A stretch of DNA of 64,000 nucleotides from UBA2040 sp002384725 (GCA_963926475.1 CAWUXE010000010.1:1-64000), one strand, 5' to 3'; numbered from the stretch's first letter, positions 1 to 7,878 are shown. Translations and numbers: made by a program. Notes: generated by a model not told the origin, from the sequence alone.

Positions 1-532
1 ATAAAAATCAATCAGGTTGGAGAGACAAATCAAAACAACATCTGATGTATTAGGATATCATCTTCTTCAACACCCCATTCAAATCATCTATTCTCTGAGT
101 ATTCATCTTTAATCTACTGAAGAGTTTCCTAAAGGGTAATACCAACTTCTTCAACATTGATTTAAGAGATATCTCTTCCATTCTCCGAACACCAATGTTG
201 GATGTAAAACGTCAGCCTAATGTTTACCACTTAAGAGATAAAGTTAAGTAACAGTTTATTACCTTGAAAGACGTCTTTCAAGGCTTTATCAAATCTTAAA
301 AAGTAAACATTAGGCTGACGTTTTACAACCCCAATAAACATCAACCAGTCCTCACATGTTGGAATGAAAATTTTCCTGAAAAAAATTTAAGATCTATATC
401 ACCCATTATAAAACACCCCCTTTGATATTGGTATAGAGGGGGGGTGATGTAGAGGGGATCCCCCCCATAGGGGTTTGGTATTCAGACGGGATAAGAGTTA
501 ATCATGTCTATTCCCATATCGATTATATCGGG
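1..532. other. Non-coding accessory stretch with hairpins
   Basis: No convincing gene is visible here. The only open frame of note is a minus-strand frame at 50-181 (43 codons, starting MEEISLKSMLKK, basic and probably helical), which I cannot assign and do not trust. The stretch holds a fold-back element at 204-326, listed separately. It also holds a C-run/G-run hairpin (CACCCCC at 414-420 against GGGGGTG at 440-446), the palindrome GGGGATCCCC at 454-463, and a weak inverted repeat GGTTTGGTA (472-480) / TACCAAACC (544-552). The density of palindromes suggests mobile-element ends or degraded non-coding DNA. Confidence 0.5.
204..326. repeat. Fold-back element with perfect 24-bp terminal inverted repeats
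   Basis: The outer arms at 204-227 and 303-326 are exact reverse complements (24 of 24, beginning GTAAAACGTCAGCC). Inside lies a second perfect 22-bp palindrome at 262-283 centred on GACGTC. The strands between are also partly complementary (CTTAAGAGATAAAG near 230-243 against CTTTATC...TCTTAA near 284-299). The whole 123 bp could therefore form a long cruciform or, if transcribed, a long hairpin. It encodes nothing. A MITE-like or non-autonomous element is the simplest reading. I see no clear target-site duplication. Confidence 0.7.
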
Positions 533-865
533 TTAATATTCCCTACCAAACCTTTGATCTGAACGTTTCTTTTTGGTATATATACTCCAAGTATGTTTAT
601 GAGTAAATGGATACCCTCGTGGAGTCTTATATCCCTTTTCTATTAGATAATCACTTATCTGTTTGAAGGTCATGTTCTGGTTTTCGTATAGATCTGATAT
701 TATGGAGAATAATTCCATTTGATAATCACTGTAGTGAGATAACCATAGGTTGGAAGATGTGATCCTTACTTCCATGGTTAAAAAATAGGATCGATTATTA
801 TTTTTAACTTTGTCCGAAGTAATATTATTACCTATGACAGTATCAGTAGACGGAGTATTAACCAA
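533..865 (-). CDS. Small recombinase-like DNA-binding protein, C-terminus probably truncated
   Basis: The 110-residue frame contains a segment typical of the recombinase domain of large serine recombinases: YENQNMTFKQISDYL, then KGYKTPRG, then a basic stretch KKKRSDQRF. Bacteroidota genomes carry small stand-alone proteins of this type; their function is not established and I infer only DNA binding. The first 30 residues are low complexity, and the ATG at 775 (MEVRITSS) may be the true start. After the TAA stop the same frame continues for 17 sense codons to a TGA at 482-484 (PDIIDMGIDMINSYPV). A nonsense mutation may therefore have removed the natural C-terminus. Confidence 0.5.
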   Translation of the reverse strand: MVNTPSTDTVIGNNITSDKVKNNNRSYFLTMEVRITSSNLWLSHYSDYQMELFSIISDLYENQNMTFKQISDYLIEKGYKTPRGYPFTHKHTWSIYTKKKRSDQRFGREY

Positions 866-881
866 TGTAGAGTTTTCCTCT

Positions 882-895
882 ACGGTGGAGTAGTC
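882..895 (-). repeat. att-like 14-mer, inverted copy of the glmS 3' end
   Basis: On the minus strand this reads GACTACTCCACCGT. The plus-strand sequence at 2847-2860, spanning the glmS stop codon, reads GACTATTCCACCGT, a match of 13 of 14. The two copies are inverted relative to each other. It also overlaps a small hairpin (GTAGAG...CTCTAC). I infer a leftover of an attachment-site half from an element that targeted glmS. Confidence 0.4.
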
Positions 896-904
896 CCCTA
901 AAGA

Positions 905-1249
905 TCAGGTTAATTTTTTGGTGAATTTTATTGAAATTATGGCTAAAACAAAAGCTAGATGATAGATTATTAAATCTAAAACATCAAATGTCCCATCAAA
1001 ATAATTTAACCTTTGTCCAATTTCATAAGTGAAGCTTAAAAATGAAGAAACCATAAAAATCACTACCAATTGACCATTATATACCCTCATGAAATAAAGA
1101 GTAAAATATAAACTAATGGCCCAACAAAAATCGGGTAAATAATTTCTGATGATAGAAGGGAAAAACGAAAAATTATAAATAATCCAACCTATAATTATGG
1201 GTAAAACACAAATAATAAGTTTTGTTATATTTTTATTTATCTTTATCAT
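905..1249 (-). CDS. Small VanZ-like integral membrane protein
   Basis: This 114-residue protein has about four hydrophobic segments (roughly residues 10-28, 36-54, 62-78, 88-108). Near the C-terminus is the motif YEIGQRLNYFDGTFDVLDL. That resembles the E-x-x-Q...GtfD..D signature of the VanZ-like family (small membrane proteins, mostly of unknown function, named for a teicoplanin-resistance protein). Resistance activity cannot be inferred. The start codon is only 18 bp from the divergent gene at 1268, so the two promoters must overlap the neighbouring coding regions. Confidence 0.6.
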   Translation of the reverse strand: MIKINKNITKLIICVLPIIIGWIIYNFSFFPSIIRNYLPDFCWAISLYFTLYFMRVYNGQLVVIFMVSSFLSFTYEIGQRLNYFDGTFDVLDLIIYHLAFVLAIISIKFTKKLT

Positions 1250-1267
1250 TATTCAAAAATACTAAAT

Positions 1268-1726
1268 ATGAAAACAAAACAATTTATAAAAAGTACTCTT
1301 TTAAGTACAGCCATTGCTTCCGGGTTTTTTTACATGGCAGTTTCTAGTGGACAAGAAGAAACAGAAAACAAAGTAGAAGAAAAGTTAAAAACACAAAAAC
1401 CAATTATCGTTTCATCTATTGAATTATATGAAGTTTATGAAGCAAACGAAGTAGCAGGTGATGAAAAATATAAAGATAAGGTGGTTCAGGTTAGTGGTAA
1501 TATAATCGATATTAGCAAAAATCCTATTGATGACGATGAAATCATTGTCAAACTTAATGGTTTAGTAGATAATGAATATGAAATAATGGGAGTCGCGTTC
1601 TATTTTGATAAAGCTCATTCAAGTGAAGTAGCAGCCTTAAACAAAGGGGATCAAATTACGATAAAAGGCCTATGCAAAGGAAAGTCCTTTGGAGTTTCAG
1701 TTGAAGGTTGCTCATTAGTTAAATAA
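1268..1726 (+). CDS. Exported OB-fold (tRNA_anti-like) protein
   Basis: This 152-residue protein starts with a basic N-terminus and a hydrophobic stretch (residues about 8-27, ending near VSSGQE), consistent with a signal peptide or anchor. The rest matches the tRNA_anti-like OB-fold pattern: YEANEVAGDEKYKDKVVQV, an acidic loop, AFYFD, then LNKGDQITIKGLCKG and a final EGCSLV. The family is widespread in Bacteroidota and has no established function. Nothing here supports RNA binding over another ligand. A strong terminator follows directly, so it is probably monocistronic. Confidence 0.7.
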   Translation: MKTKQFIKSTLLSTAIASGFFYMAVSSGQEETENKVEEKLKTQKPIIVSSIELYEVYEANEVAGDEKYKDKVVQVSGNIIDISKNPIDDDEIIVKLNGLVDNEYEIMGVAFYFDKAHSSEVAALNKGDQITIKGLCKGKSFGVSVEGCSLVK

Positions 1727-1764
1727 TAGATCATTTATTAGCACTGTTAAGTGAATTAATTTTA

Positions 1765-1798
1765 AAACCCGATACGTTAAACGCATCGGGTTTTTTTT
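1765..1798 (+). terminator. Rho-independent terminator after the OB-fold gene
   Basis: The stem CCCGAT-A-CGT pairs with ACG-C-ATCGGG around a TAA loop and is followed by eight T residues. It lies about 40 bp after the stop of the OB-fold gene. Confidence 0.85.
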
Positions 1799-1995
1799 GA
1801 CAGAGAATTTATTTAATTAGTATAATTTCCTTATTGTTATGCGCATATTTATTGAATCTTTAAACAGTTCGGAGAGCTATTAAAATCATAAAAATGATGG
1901 CTATAATAGGATGGTGAGATATTCAAGGAGAAAGCTAGTTCTACTAAAAGTAGATGATAGCTGGATTATAGGTTCCGGAGAACCTGCCTTTGCCC

Positions 1996-2166
1996 CTATA
2001 CTCCATTTGCCTTTATTTCATCCAATGCTTGAGCGAGCAATCTATCCTTGTGGGTGATGGTATTTCCTTCATCGTGGGTACTTAAGCATACATGAACCTT
2101 GTTGTATTCATTGGTCCATTTAGGATGATGGTTTTGTTTCTCTATTTCAACACTACTATTGTCCAT
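1996..2166 (-). pseudogene. 5'-truncated pterin-4a-carbinolamine dehydratase remnant
   Basis: A minus-strand frame of 56 codons reads VEIEKQNHHPKWTNEYNKV, then CLSTHDEGNTITHKD, then LAQALDEI before TAG. This is the C-terminal half of pterin-4a-carbinolamine dehydratase (4a-hydroxytetrahydrobiopterin dehydratase), including the HHP and STHD signature regions. The N-terminal 35-45 residues of the family are missing. Homology stops at about 2151, exactly where the serine recombinase fragment begins on the other strand, so the gene was cut by a rearrangement. The ATG at 2166 lies inside foreign sequence, so a working product is unlikely. Confidence 0.75.
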
Positions 2167-2888
2167 TATCCGAAAGGAAGTTCAATAAATCAATATCATC
2201 GGATGAGTCCTGTGAAATGAAACGATGTGTGAATATCCAACCAACAGAAGAATTGGTATGGAATACCCTTAAAGAGTTACTCATAAACACAGAGAAACTC
2301 CACAAATCACTTGATTCAGTAATTAAAGAAACACCCGAATTATCAGTGTTTATAAAGAAACAACGACATAAGTTGACCAGAAAAATTGAAGAACTCGAAA
2401 AAGAACTCAATACGGTCACTAACGGAATAGTTGAAATTGAAAAAAAGAGGATTTTGAGACAATTTCCCAATGATGAAATCTATACCGAAATCAAGAAAAA
2501 ACTGGATATAGAATTTAAGAGAATTCATCTGTCAATTGAAGAAAACAAAAACCTTTTATCCTCTCATTATCAGAAAGATAAGTGGTACAATTCCATATCA
2601 GATATATCCAAAGTATTTACCTCAAAAAAGTCCTTTTCATTTGAACAGAAAAAGGAAATTCTAACCCATTTCTTACTATCCATTACCTTATCCTATCAAA
2701 CAGAAAAGAAGGTTCATGAACTAAACCTATTCCTTAAAATACCATTGATTTTTGAGGGTGTAAAACGGACTGTTTCCAAAAACGTCCAGAAGAAAAACCT
2801 CCTGAACCCCCTTAAAACACTAATAGACCAACCAAATACCCGTTCAGACTATTCCACCGTGACTGATTTCGCCAAGTTACGCGGTTGA
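2151..2888 (+). pseudogene. C-terminal fragment of a large serine recombinase, ending inside glmS
   Basis: The frame is open from codons HYYCPLSERKF at 2151 (half of the zinc beta-ribbon) through C...MKRCVNIQPTEELVW. A long coiled-coil follows (RKIEELEKELNTV and onwards) to TGA at 2888. This is the C-terminal architecture of large serine recombinases. The catalytic resolvase domain and recombinase domain are absent, so it is inactive. The last codons (YSTVTDFAKLRG) are the antisense reading of the glmS C-terminus. The 3' end overlaps glmS by 40 bp, which implies insertion at the glmS end. The first internal ATG is at 2217. Confidence 0.75.
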
Positions 2889-4693
2889 TCGACATTACAA
2901 TCGCGCATTACAGCGATGTGATACGACAACAATTGGAATGGAATCGTAGCCAATAAAGGCACCAATTGCTCATCCGCATGCGGAATTTCGATAACATGGT
3001 CTGCCATGTCTCTAACTTGCGTATCACCTTCTGTTACAATGGCAATGATTCTTCCTTTTCTAGCTTTAACTTCTTGAATATTCGAAACAACTTTCTCATA
3101 TGACGTTCCTTTCGTTGCGACAACAAAAACAGGCATATTCTCATCGATCAAGGCAATAGGGCCATGTTTCATCTCAGCTGCAGGATAACCTTCAGCGTGG
3201 ATGTATGAAATCTCTTTCAACTTCAATGCACCTTCTAAAGCCACTGGAAAAGAACTTCCTCTACCCAAATAAAGTGCATTCGCTGCATCTTTATACTCGG
3301 CGGCAATTTTCTCTATCAAGTCATTTGATTCCAACACTTTCTGCACTTTCGCAGGAATAGCTTCCAACTCATGTAACAAACTATGATATTTGGTTTCGCT
3401 AATGGTCCCTTTTTTATGCGCAATAGAAATAGCCATTAACGTAAGAACCGTAACCTGTGCAGTAAATGCTTTCGTCGAAGCAACACCAATTTCTGGTCCT
3501 GCATGCGTGTATGATCCCGCATCGGTAATTCGGGAAATCGAAGAACCGACGACATTACAAATTCCAAGAATAATTGCTCCTTTGGATTTTGCCAACTCAA
3601 GAGCGGCAATTGTATCAGCTGTTTCACCAGATTGAGAAACAGCAATTACGATATCGCCTTCGTTAATAACCGGATTTCTATAGCGGAATTCAGAGGCATA
3701 CTCCACTTCTACGTTTATTCTCGCTAAATCTTCAAATAAATACTCACCAACTAAACAAGCATGCCAAGACGTGCCACAAGCAACCATAACAATGCGTTTT
3801 GCATTCTTTAATTTTTGCTCGTAATCTTTTATTCCACCAAGTGAAACCCATCCTTCTTTTGCGTTCAGTCTACCTCTAAAACAATCGTTTATTGAACGAG
3901 GCTGTTCGTGAATTTCCTTCAACATGAAATGCTCGTAACCTCCTTTTTCAAGAGCCTCCAATTTCAATTCTAAATGTTGTACATAAGGTGTTTTCTCTTC
4001 ATCATGTATGCTGAAAAGCTTCATCCCTTCCTTCAAATCAATCACGGCAATTTCTTCATCATCCAAATACACAACTTGATTGGTGTATTCAATAATTGGT
4101 GTCGCATCAGATGCCAAATAGTAATCGCCTTCTTTTCCTATACCAACGACAAGCGGAGAGGATTTTCTCGCTGCAACAATTGTATCTGGTTTTTCTTTCG
4201 AAATAGCGACAATTGCATATGCCCCTGTTACACTCAAAAGCGCAAGACGAAGCGCCTCACCAAACCAAACACCTTCTTTTTTCTGAATATCTTCTATCAA
4301 ATGAACCAAAACCTCAGTATCTGTTTCACTGTTAAACACATATCCTCTTGAGATTAATTCTGTTTTAAGAACATCGTAGTTTTCGATAATTCCATTGTGA
4401 ATCAAGGCAATATTTCCGTTGTTTGAATGATGCGGATGGGCATTTGTATCATTAGGCTCACCATGTGTCGCCCAACGTGTGTGAGCAATTCCAAGACTTC
4501 CAGTTGTATTTTTATCCTTTGCAAATTCGACCAAATTGGCCACTTTTCCTTGCTTTTTATACAGGTTTAATTTATCATCAGAGATCAAAGCTACACCAGC
4601 ACTGTCATATCCCCGATATTCTAAACGTTGTAAACCTTTTATCAAGATGGGGTAAGCTTCTTTCTTACCTATGTACGCTACAATTCCACACAT
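2849..4693 (-). CDS. glmS: Glutamine-fructose-6-phosphate aminotransferase (isomerising)
   Basis: GlmS makes glucosamine-6-phosphate from fructose-6-phosphate and glutamine, the first step towards UDP-GlcNAc for peptidoglycan and lipopolysaccharide. The 614 residues match the family length. The N-terminus MCGIVAYIG places the nucleophile Cys2 of the glutaminase domain. Two SIS domains follow (SQSGETADT near the middle, LGRGSSFPVALEGALKLKE later). The C-terminus PRNLAKSVTVE is canonical. It lies 4 bp after the DUF4270 gene on the same strand, so the two are probably co-transcribed. Its 3' end is overlapped by a recombinase fragment on the other strand, as expected for a glmS-targeting element. 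Confidence 0.97.
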   Translation of the reverse strand: MCGIVAYIGKKEAYPILIKGLQRLEYRGYDSAGVALISDDKLNLYKKQGKVANLVEFAKDKNTTGSLGIAHTRWATHGEPNDTNAHPHHSNNGNIALIHNGIIENYDVLKTELISRGYVFNSETDTEVLVHLIEDIQKKEGVWFGEALRLALLSVTGAYAIVAISKEKPDTIVAARKSSPLVVGIGKEGDYYLASDATPIIEYTNQVVYLDDEEIAVIDLKEGMKLFSIHDEEKTPYVQHLELKLEALEKGGYEHFMLKEIHEQPRSINDCFRGRLNAKEGWVSLGGIKDYEQKLKNAKRIVMVACGTSWHACLVGEYLFEDLARINVEVEYASEFRYRNPVINEGDIVIAVSQSGETADTIAALELAKSKGAIILGICNVVGSSISRITDAGSYTHAGPEIGVASTKAFTAQVTVLTLMAISIAHKKGTISETKYHSLLHELEAIPAKVQKVLESNDLIEKIAAEYKDAANALYLGRGSSFPVALEGALKLKEISYIHAEGYPAAEMKHGPIALIDENMPVFVVATKGTSYEKVVSNIQEVKARKGRIIAIVTEGDTQVRDMADHVIEIPHADEQLVPLLATIPFQLLSYHIAVMRDCNVDQPRNLAKSVTVE

Positions 4694-4697
4694 AACA

Positions 4698-6047
4698 CTA
4701 AAATTCGGTGTATATAATATAAAGTTTCGGTTTCGCCTTGTTCGTTGTATTCGGGCCGTTAAAAATTATTCGGTCTCCTGAGGTCGAACTTCGAACTGGC
4801 AAAATATAAATAGGTTTATTTACTTTCAGACCAGAAACAACGCTTTGAACAAAAGGAGCGATGTCCTGAGTAACACTTTTGGTGAAATCACTTACAGTAG
4901 CTGTCGTAATTGACCCTACGGCTATACCCGAATTACCTCCCTCGTATTCCTTTTCTATCATTTGTACTAAAGTACCAACGTCATAAGCCGAACCAGTTTG
5001 ATACTGAATAGGCAGCGTAAGAATTGCTTTGTGAATAATTGCATTTTTTGGAATTGAATCCAAACCAGGAATTTTCACAACTGCTCTCAAACCAAATGCT
5101 TGCGCATAAAATTCTTTTTGTCCGTTAGAAGCATTCATCAACACTTCTCCAACGTTCGTGCCGGCATGATTTAATACAGCACTGTTGAAAGAATCTGTTG
5201 ATCCATCAATAATAAAACTAAATTCTTTTTTCACCAAAGTTGACACTCCACTAATGGTTTCCCAACGTTTAAAGTACATCGTTAATTTTGAGGCACTTGA
5301 ACTCATGTTGAATCCGAAAATACCGCCTTGTCCGGGTGAAATTGAGGTATTGTTTGTTGTAATATAAAGTCCTTTGAAGTAGGATTTAAAATTGTCGTTG
5401 TTGTCAAAAGTTGTAGATCCACTGTTCGCTTCGGTAATTAATGTTTTGGCAAACGTAGTGTCCAAACGAATTCTCATTTGTGGGGCCACAGAAACGGTAT
5501 CAATAATTGCATCAGCGATTGGTTCTGGTGTTATATTACCCGCACCTGCTTCAACCAAATTAGTTGCTTTCGTTGTTAATGTAGAAGTAGAATAATACTG
5601 TACTTCTGTATCCGATGAAATATCTTCATTTAATTCGTACACCTCAAATTTTTGAGTAGACAATTTTCCTGTATAATAACTGAACCGCATCGCCAACACT
5701 ACTGAATCCATGACAATATCAGTAAGAGGTCCAAAAGATGGGTTTCCAGATTCAAGTCGAATCTGAGTATAGAAGGAAGTTTTAATTTGACCAAAAACCG
5801 GATCGTACATTTCTCCCAAGGTATGAATCAGCGGGTTTTTAGTTTTTATTGAGTCGTCCAAAACGGAATACGTTTCCAAAGAAAAAGTATCGATAGCACC
5901 TGCAGCTAAGAGACCAGCTTCATCAATTCCAGTGCTACCAACTGTTGTATCAACTTTCTTACAAGAAGTGATCAAAAAAATAGCTATTAAAAAAGTAGCG
6001 GAAAGTGTTAAAACCTTCCGCCACATGTGACCAATATTATGTATCAT
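4698..6047 (-). CDS. DUF4270 family outer-membrane lipoprotein
   Basis: A secreted lipoprotein of about 449 residues. The signal peptide ends in a lipobox LITSC followed by KK, typical of Bacteroidota surface lipoproteins. The body carries the hallmarks of DUF4270: a YSVLDDSIKTKNPLIHTLGEMYDPVFG-like segment near the N-terminus, repeated beta-rich stretches, and a closing YILPVRSS...NGPNT...PKLYIIYTEF. Function is unknown. I chose the ATG at 6047, 4 bp after the upstream stop; upstream (6074) and downstream (6026) starts are possible. Its place between a glycogen-synthase-like gene and glmS recurs in Bacteroidota and suggests an envelope role. Confidence 0.85.
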   Translation of the reverse strand: MIHNIGHMWRKVLTLSATFLIAIFLITSCKKVDTTVGSTGIDEAGLLAAGAIDTFSLETYSVLDDSIKTKNPLIHTLGEMYDPVFGQIKTSFYTQIRLESGNPSFGPLTDIVMDSVVLAMRFSYYTGKLSTQKFEVYELNEDISSDTEVQYYSTSTLTTKATNLVEAGAGNITPEPIADAIIDTVSVAPQMRIRLDTTFAKTLITEANSGSTTFDNNDNFKSYFKGLYITTNNTSISPGQGGIFGFNMSSSASKLTMYFKRWETISGVSTLVKKEFSFIIDGSTDSFNSAVLNHAGTNVGEVLMNASNGQKEFYAQAFGLRAVVKIPGLDSIPKNAIIHKAILTLPIQYQTGSAYDVGTLVQMIEKEYEGGNSGIAVGSITTATVSDFTKSVTQDIAPFVQSVVSGLKVNKPIYILPVRSSTSGDRIIFNGPNTTNKAKPKLYIIYTEF

Positions 6048-6051
6048 TGAA

Positions 6052-6876
6052 TTATATAAGTACTTCTGCTTCAATTACTTTATCAAAAAAATCATTCAAT
6101 GTTTTGTTTTGATTTTCTTCAGGAACAAACTCCTGTTTCAAACAATCCATGTCATCAACTATTTCTTGCAAAGATGAATCTAAATTTTCACTTGCAACGT
6201 TAATTCCGTCGGCATATTTCATCATAACCCTTGAAATATTTAAAAAACTAGTGTCTTTTAATTCTTCAAGAACATCATCTTCGAAGCCATCAAATTTAAG
6301 CTTTGCAGAAAAATTCTCGTCCCAATCTTTGTTAAATGAGGCATTGTATACACTGTAGACCACTTTCGTGTTCACAAAATGTGGGTCTTTGTTGTACAAT
6401 TTTTTGATATATAAAGACATCAAACCAGACATCCAACCATGACAATGAATTACATCCGGTTGCCATCCTAATTTCTTAACTGTTTCGAGAACGCCACGAC
6501 AAAAGAACATAGAACGTTCATCATTGTCTGGGTAAAACTCTCCATTATCGTCAACAACAGTCGACTTTCGTTTAAAATACTCGTCGTTGTCGATAAAATA
6601 CACCTGCATTCGAGCTGCAGATACGCTTGCTACTTTAATGATTAACGGATGATCGGTATCGTTGATGATCAAGTTCATTCCAGACAAACGAATTACTTCA
6701 TGCAATTGGTGTCGTCTTTCATTGATACTTCCGAATCTGGGAGTAAAAACTCTTATTTCTTTTCCCGCTTCTTGCGTTGCTGGTGGAATTCTACGTGCAG
6801 TGCTGGCTATTTCTGATTTTGGTAAGAAGGGATTAATCTCCTGTGTTACAAAAAGGATTCTTTTTTTATCCATCAA
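6052..6876 (-). CDS. Glycogen/starch synthase-like protein, GT5 N-terminal domain only
   Basis: The 274 residues match only the N-terminal Rossmann-like half of GT5 glycogen synthases (RILFVTQEINPFLPKSEIA, then VFTPRFGSINERRHQLHEV, DVIHCHGWMSGLMSLYIKK). Full enzymes are about 480 residues. The usual nucleotide-sugar-binding K-x-G-G near the N-terminus is not present (SEIASTARR stands there), and the C-terminal nucleotide-binding domain is absent. A glycosyltransferase reaction is therefore doubtful. Short versions next to panC are common in Bacteroidota, so this is probably a conserved form and not a recent truncation. It is first in the operon with DUF4270 and glmS. Confidence 0.8.
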   Translation of the reverse strand: MMDKKRILFVTQEINPFLPKSEIASTARRIPPATQEAGKEIRVFTPRFGSINERRHQLHEVIRLSGMNLIINDTDHPLIIKVASVSAARMQVYFIDNDEYFKRKSTVVDDNGEFYPDNDERSMFFCRGVLETVKKLGWQPDVIHCHGWMSGLMSLYIKKLYNKDPHFVNTKVVYSVYNASFNKDWDENFSAKLKFDGFEDDVLEELKDTSFLNISRVMMKYADGINVASENLDSSLQEIVDDMDCLKQEFVPEENQNKTLNDFFDKVIEAEVLI

Positions 6877-6901
6877 AGTTTTAGATTGTGTTAATTGGCT
6901 A

Positions 6902-6932
6902 CAAAAATATAAAAAAAATACCGGAAAATCAA
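6902..6932 (-). promoter_or_regulatory. Bacteroidota-type promoter for the glgA-like/DUF4270/glmS operon
   Basis: On the minus strand a -33 TTG (6930-6932) is separated by 20 bp from TATTTTTG (6902-6909). This fits the Bacteroidota housekeeping promoter TTG-N17-23-TAnnTTTG. It lies 26 bp before the ATG at 6876. Confidence 0.65.
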
Positions 6933-6979
6933 TGAAAAATGATAGTTTTACCCTCTTGCAATTTTGTTAACAGCTGACA

Positions 6980-7828
6980 ATGAGACAGATAGGAAATAAT
7001 GAAGAATTGGCACAATACATCAAATGGTGCTCAGATCACAATAAAACTGTCGGATTTGTCCCAACCATGGGCGCTTTACACCCTGGCCATTTATCATTAG
7101 TTGACTTAGCAGCGAACGAAAACGACATCGTTATTGTGAGCATTTTCGTGAATCCTACGCAGTTTAACAATGCAAAAGATTTGGAAAAATACCCGCGAAC
7201 ACTAGAAAAGGATGTGGAATTATTGTCACAAACGGAGTGCCATATTATTTACACACCTTCCGTGAACGATATTTATTCAACTAGTTTTATTCCTCGAAAC
7301 GCAGACTTGGGCATATTGGACACTACTTTGGAAGGACATTATCGTCCGGGACATTATGTTGGTGTGGTCAGCGTAGTTCAGCGCCTTTTTGATTTAGTAC
7401 AACCCCAGAAAGCGTATTTCGGCCGAAAAGATTTTCAGCAAGTGGCGGTCATCAAAACAATGGTCAAGCAATTTAATTATCACATTGAAATAAAAGTAGG
7501 AGAAACAGTTCGCGAAGAATCAGGATTGGCCTTGAGCAGCAGAAATACTTTACTTACGCCAACAGAAAAGAAAGAAGCCGTGGCCATTTCGGAGCTTTTA
7601 TTTGAAATGCAAGAGTGGGCAAAAGTTTTAAATCCGCGCGCTTGCGAAACAAAAGCAATCACAAAATTCGAAAAAACTGCAGTTCAATTGGAGTATATAA
7701 GCATTATTCATCCCTTAACTTTTGAAAGCTTGGTGGATGAATGGGTGCCCGGAGCAACCGTTTGTATTGTAGCTTATTGTGGCGAAGTTCGTCTCATCGA
7801 CAATCTTGAGTTGGTTCCACTCTTATAA
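6980..7828 (+). CDS. panC: Pantothenate synthetase (pantoate-beta-alanine ligase)
   Basis: PanC joins pantoate to beta-alanine using ATP, the last step of pantothenate (vitamin B5, CoA precursor) synthesis. The 282 residues fit the family. The HIGH-like motif is HPGH at residues 34-37 in VPTMGALHPGHLSLV. Further signatures are FVNPTQFN, YRPGHYVGVVSVV, YFGRKDFQQ and the KMSKS-like region LALSSRN. It is divergent from the glycogen-synthase-like gene and directly upstream of panD, giving a two-gene pantothenate unit. Confidence 0.97.
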   Translation: MRQIGNNEELAQYIKWCSDHNKTVGFVPTMGALHPGHLSLVDLAANENDIVIVSIFVNPTQFNNAKDLEKYPRTLEKDVELLSQTECHIIYTPSVNDIYSTSFIPRNADLGILDTTLEGHYRPGHYVGVVSVVQRLFDLVQPQKAYFGRKDFQQVAVIKTMVKQFNYHIEIKVGETVREESGLALSSRNTLLTPTEKKEAVAISELLFEMQEWAKVLNPRACETKAITKFEKTAVQLEYISIIHPLTFESLVDEWVPGATVCIVAYCGEVRLIDNLELVPLL

Positions 7829-7852
7829 GCGCATCATTTCTCGAATTTCCAT

Positions 7853-7860
7853 TACCTTTG
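7853..7860 (+). promoter_or_regulatory. Candidate -7 element before panD
   Basis: TACCTTTG matches TAnnTTTG and lies 18 bp before the panD ATG. No good -33 TTG is visible at the right distance. The site may allow expression of panD separately from panC. Confidence 0.4.
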
Positions 7861-7878
7861 TCCCGCAAAATAAATACC

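Noticed and set aside
414..463. G- and C-run structures resembling a G-quadruplex or terminator
   Set aside because: Only a few G runs per strand with uneven spacing, and no nearby gene end to justify a terminator call.
1932..1961. Hairpin AGCT...TCTACT/AGTAGA...AGCT downstream of the pterin dehydratase remnant
   Set aside because: The stem has mismatches and no T run; it could be a chance structure and I cannot assign a role.
2156..2470. Minus-strand frame of 104 codons overlapping the recombinase fragment
   Set aside because: It is antisense to a clear recombinase coiled-coil region and has no family features; it is a shadow of that frame and of the pterin dehydratase remnant.
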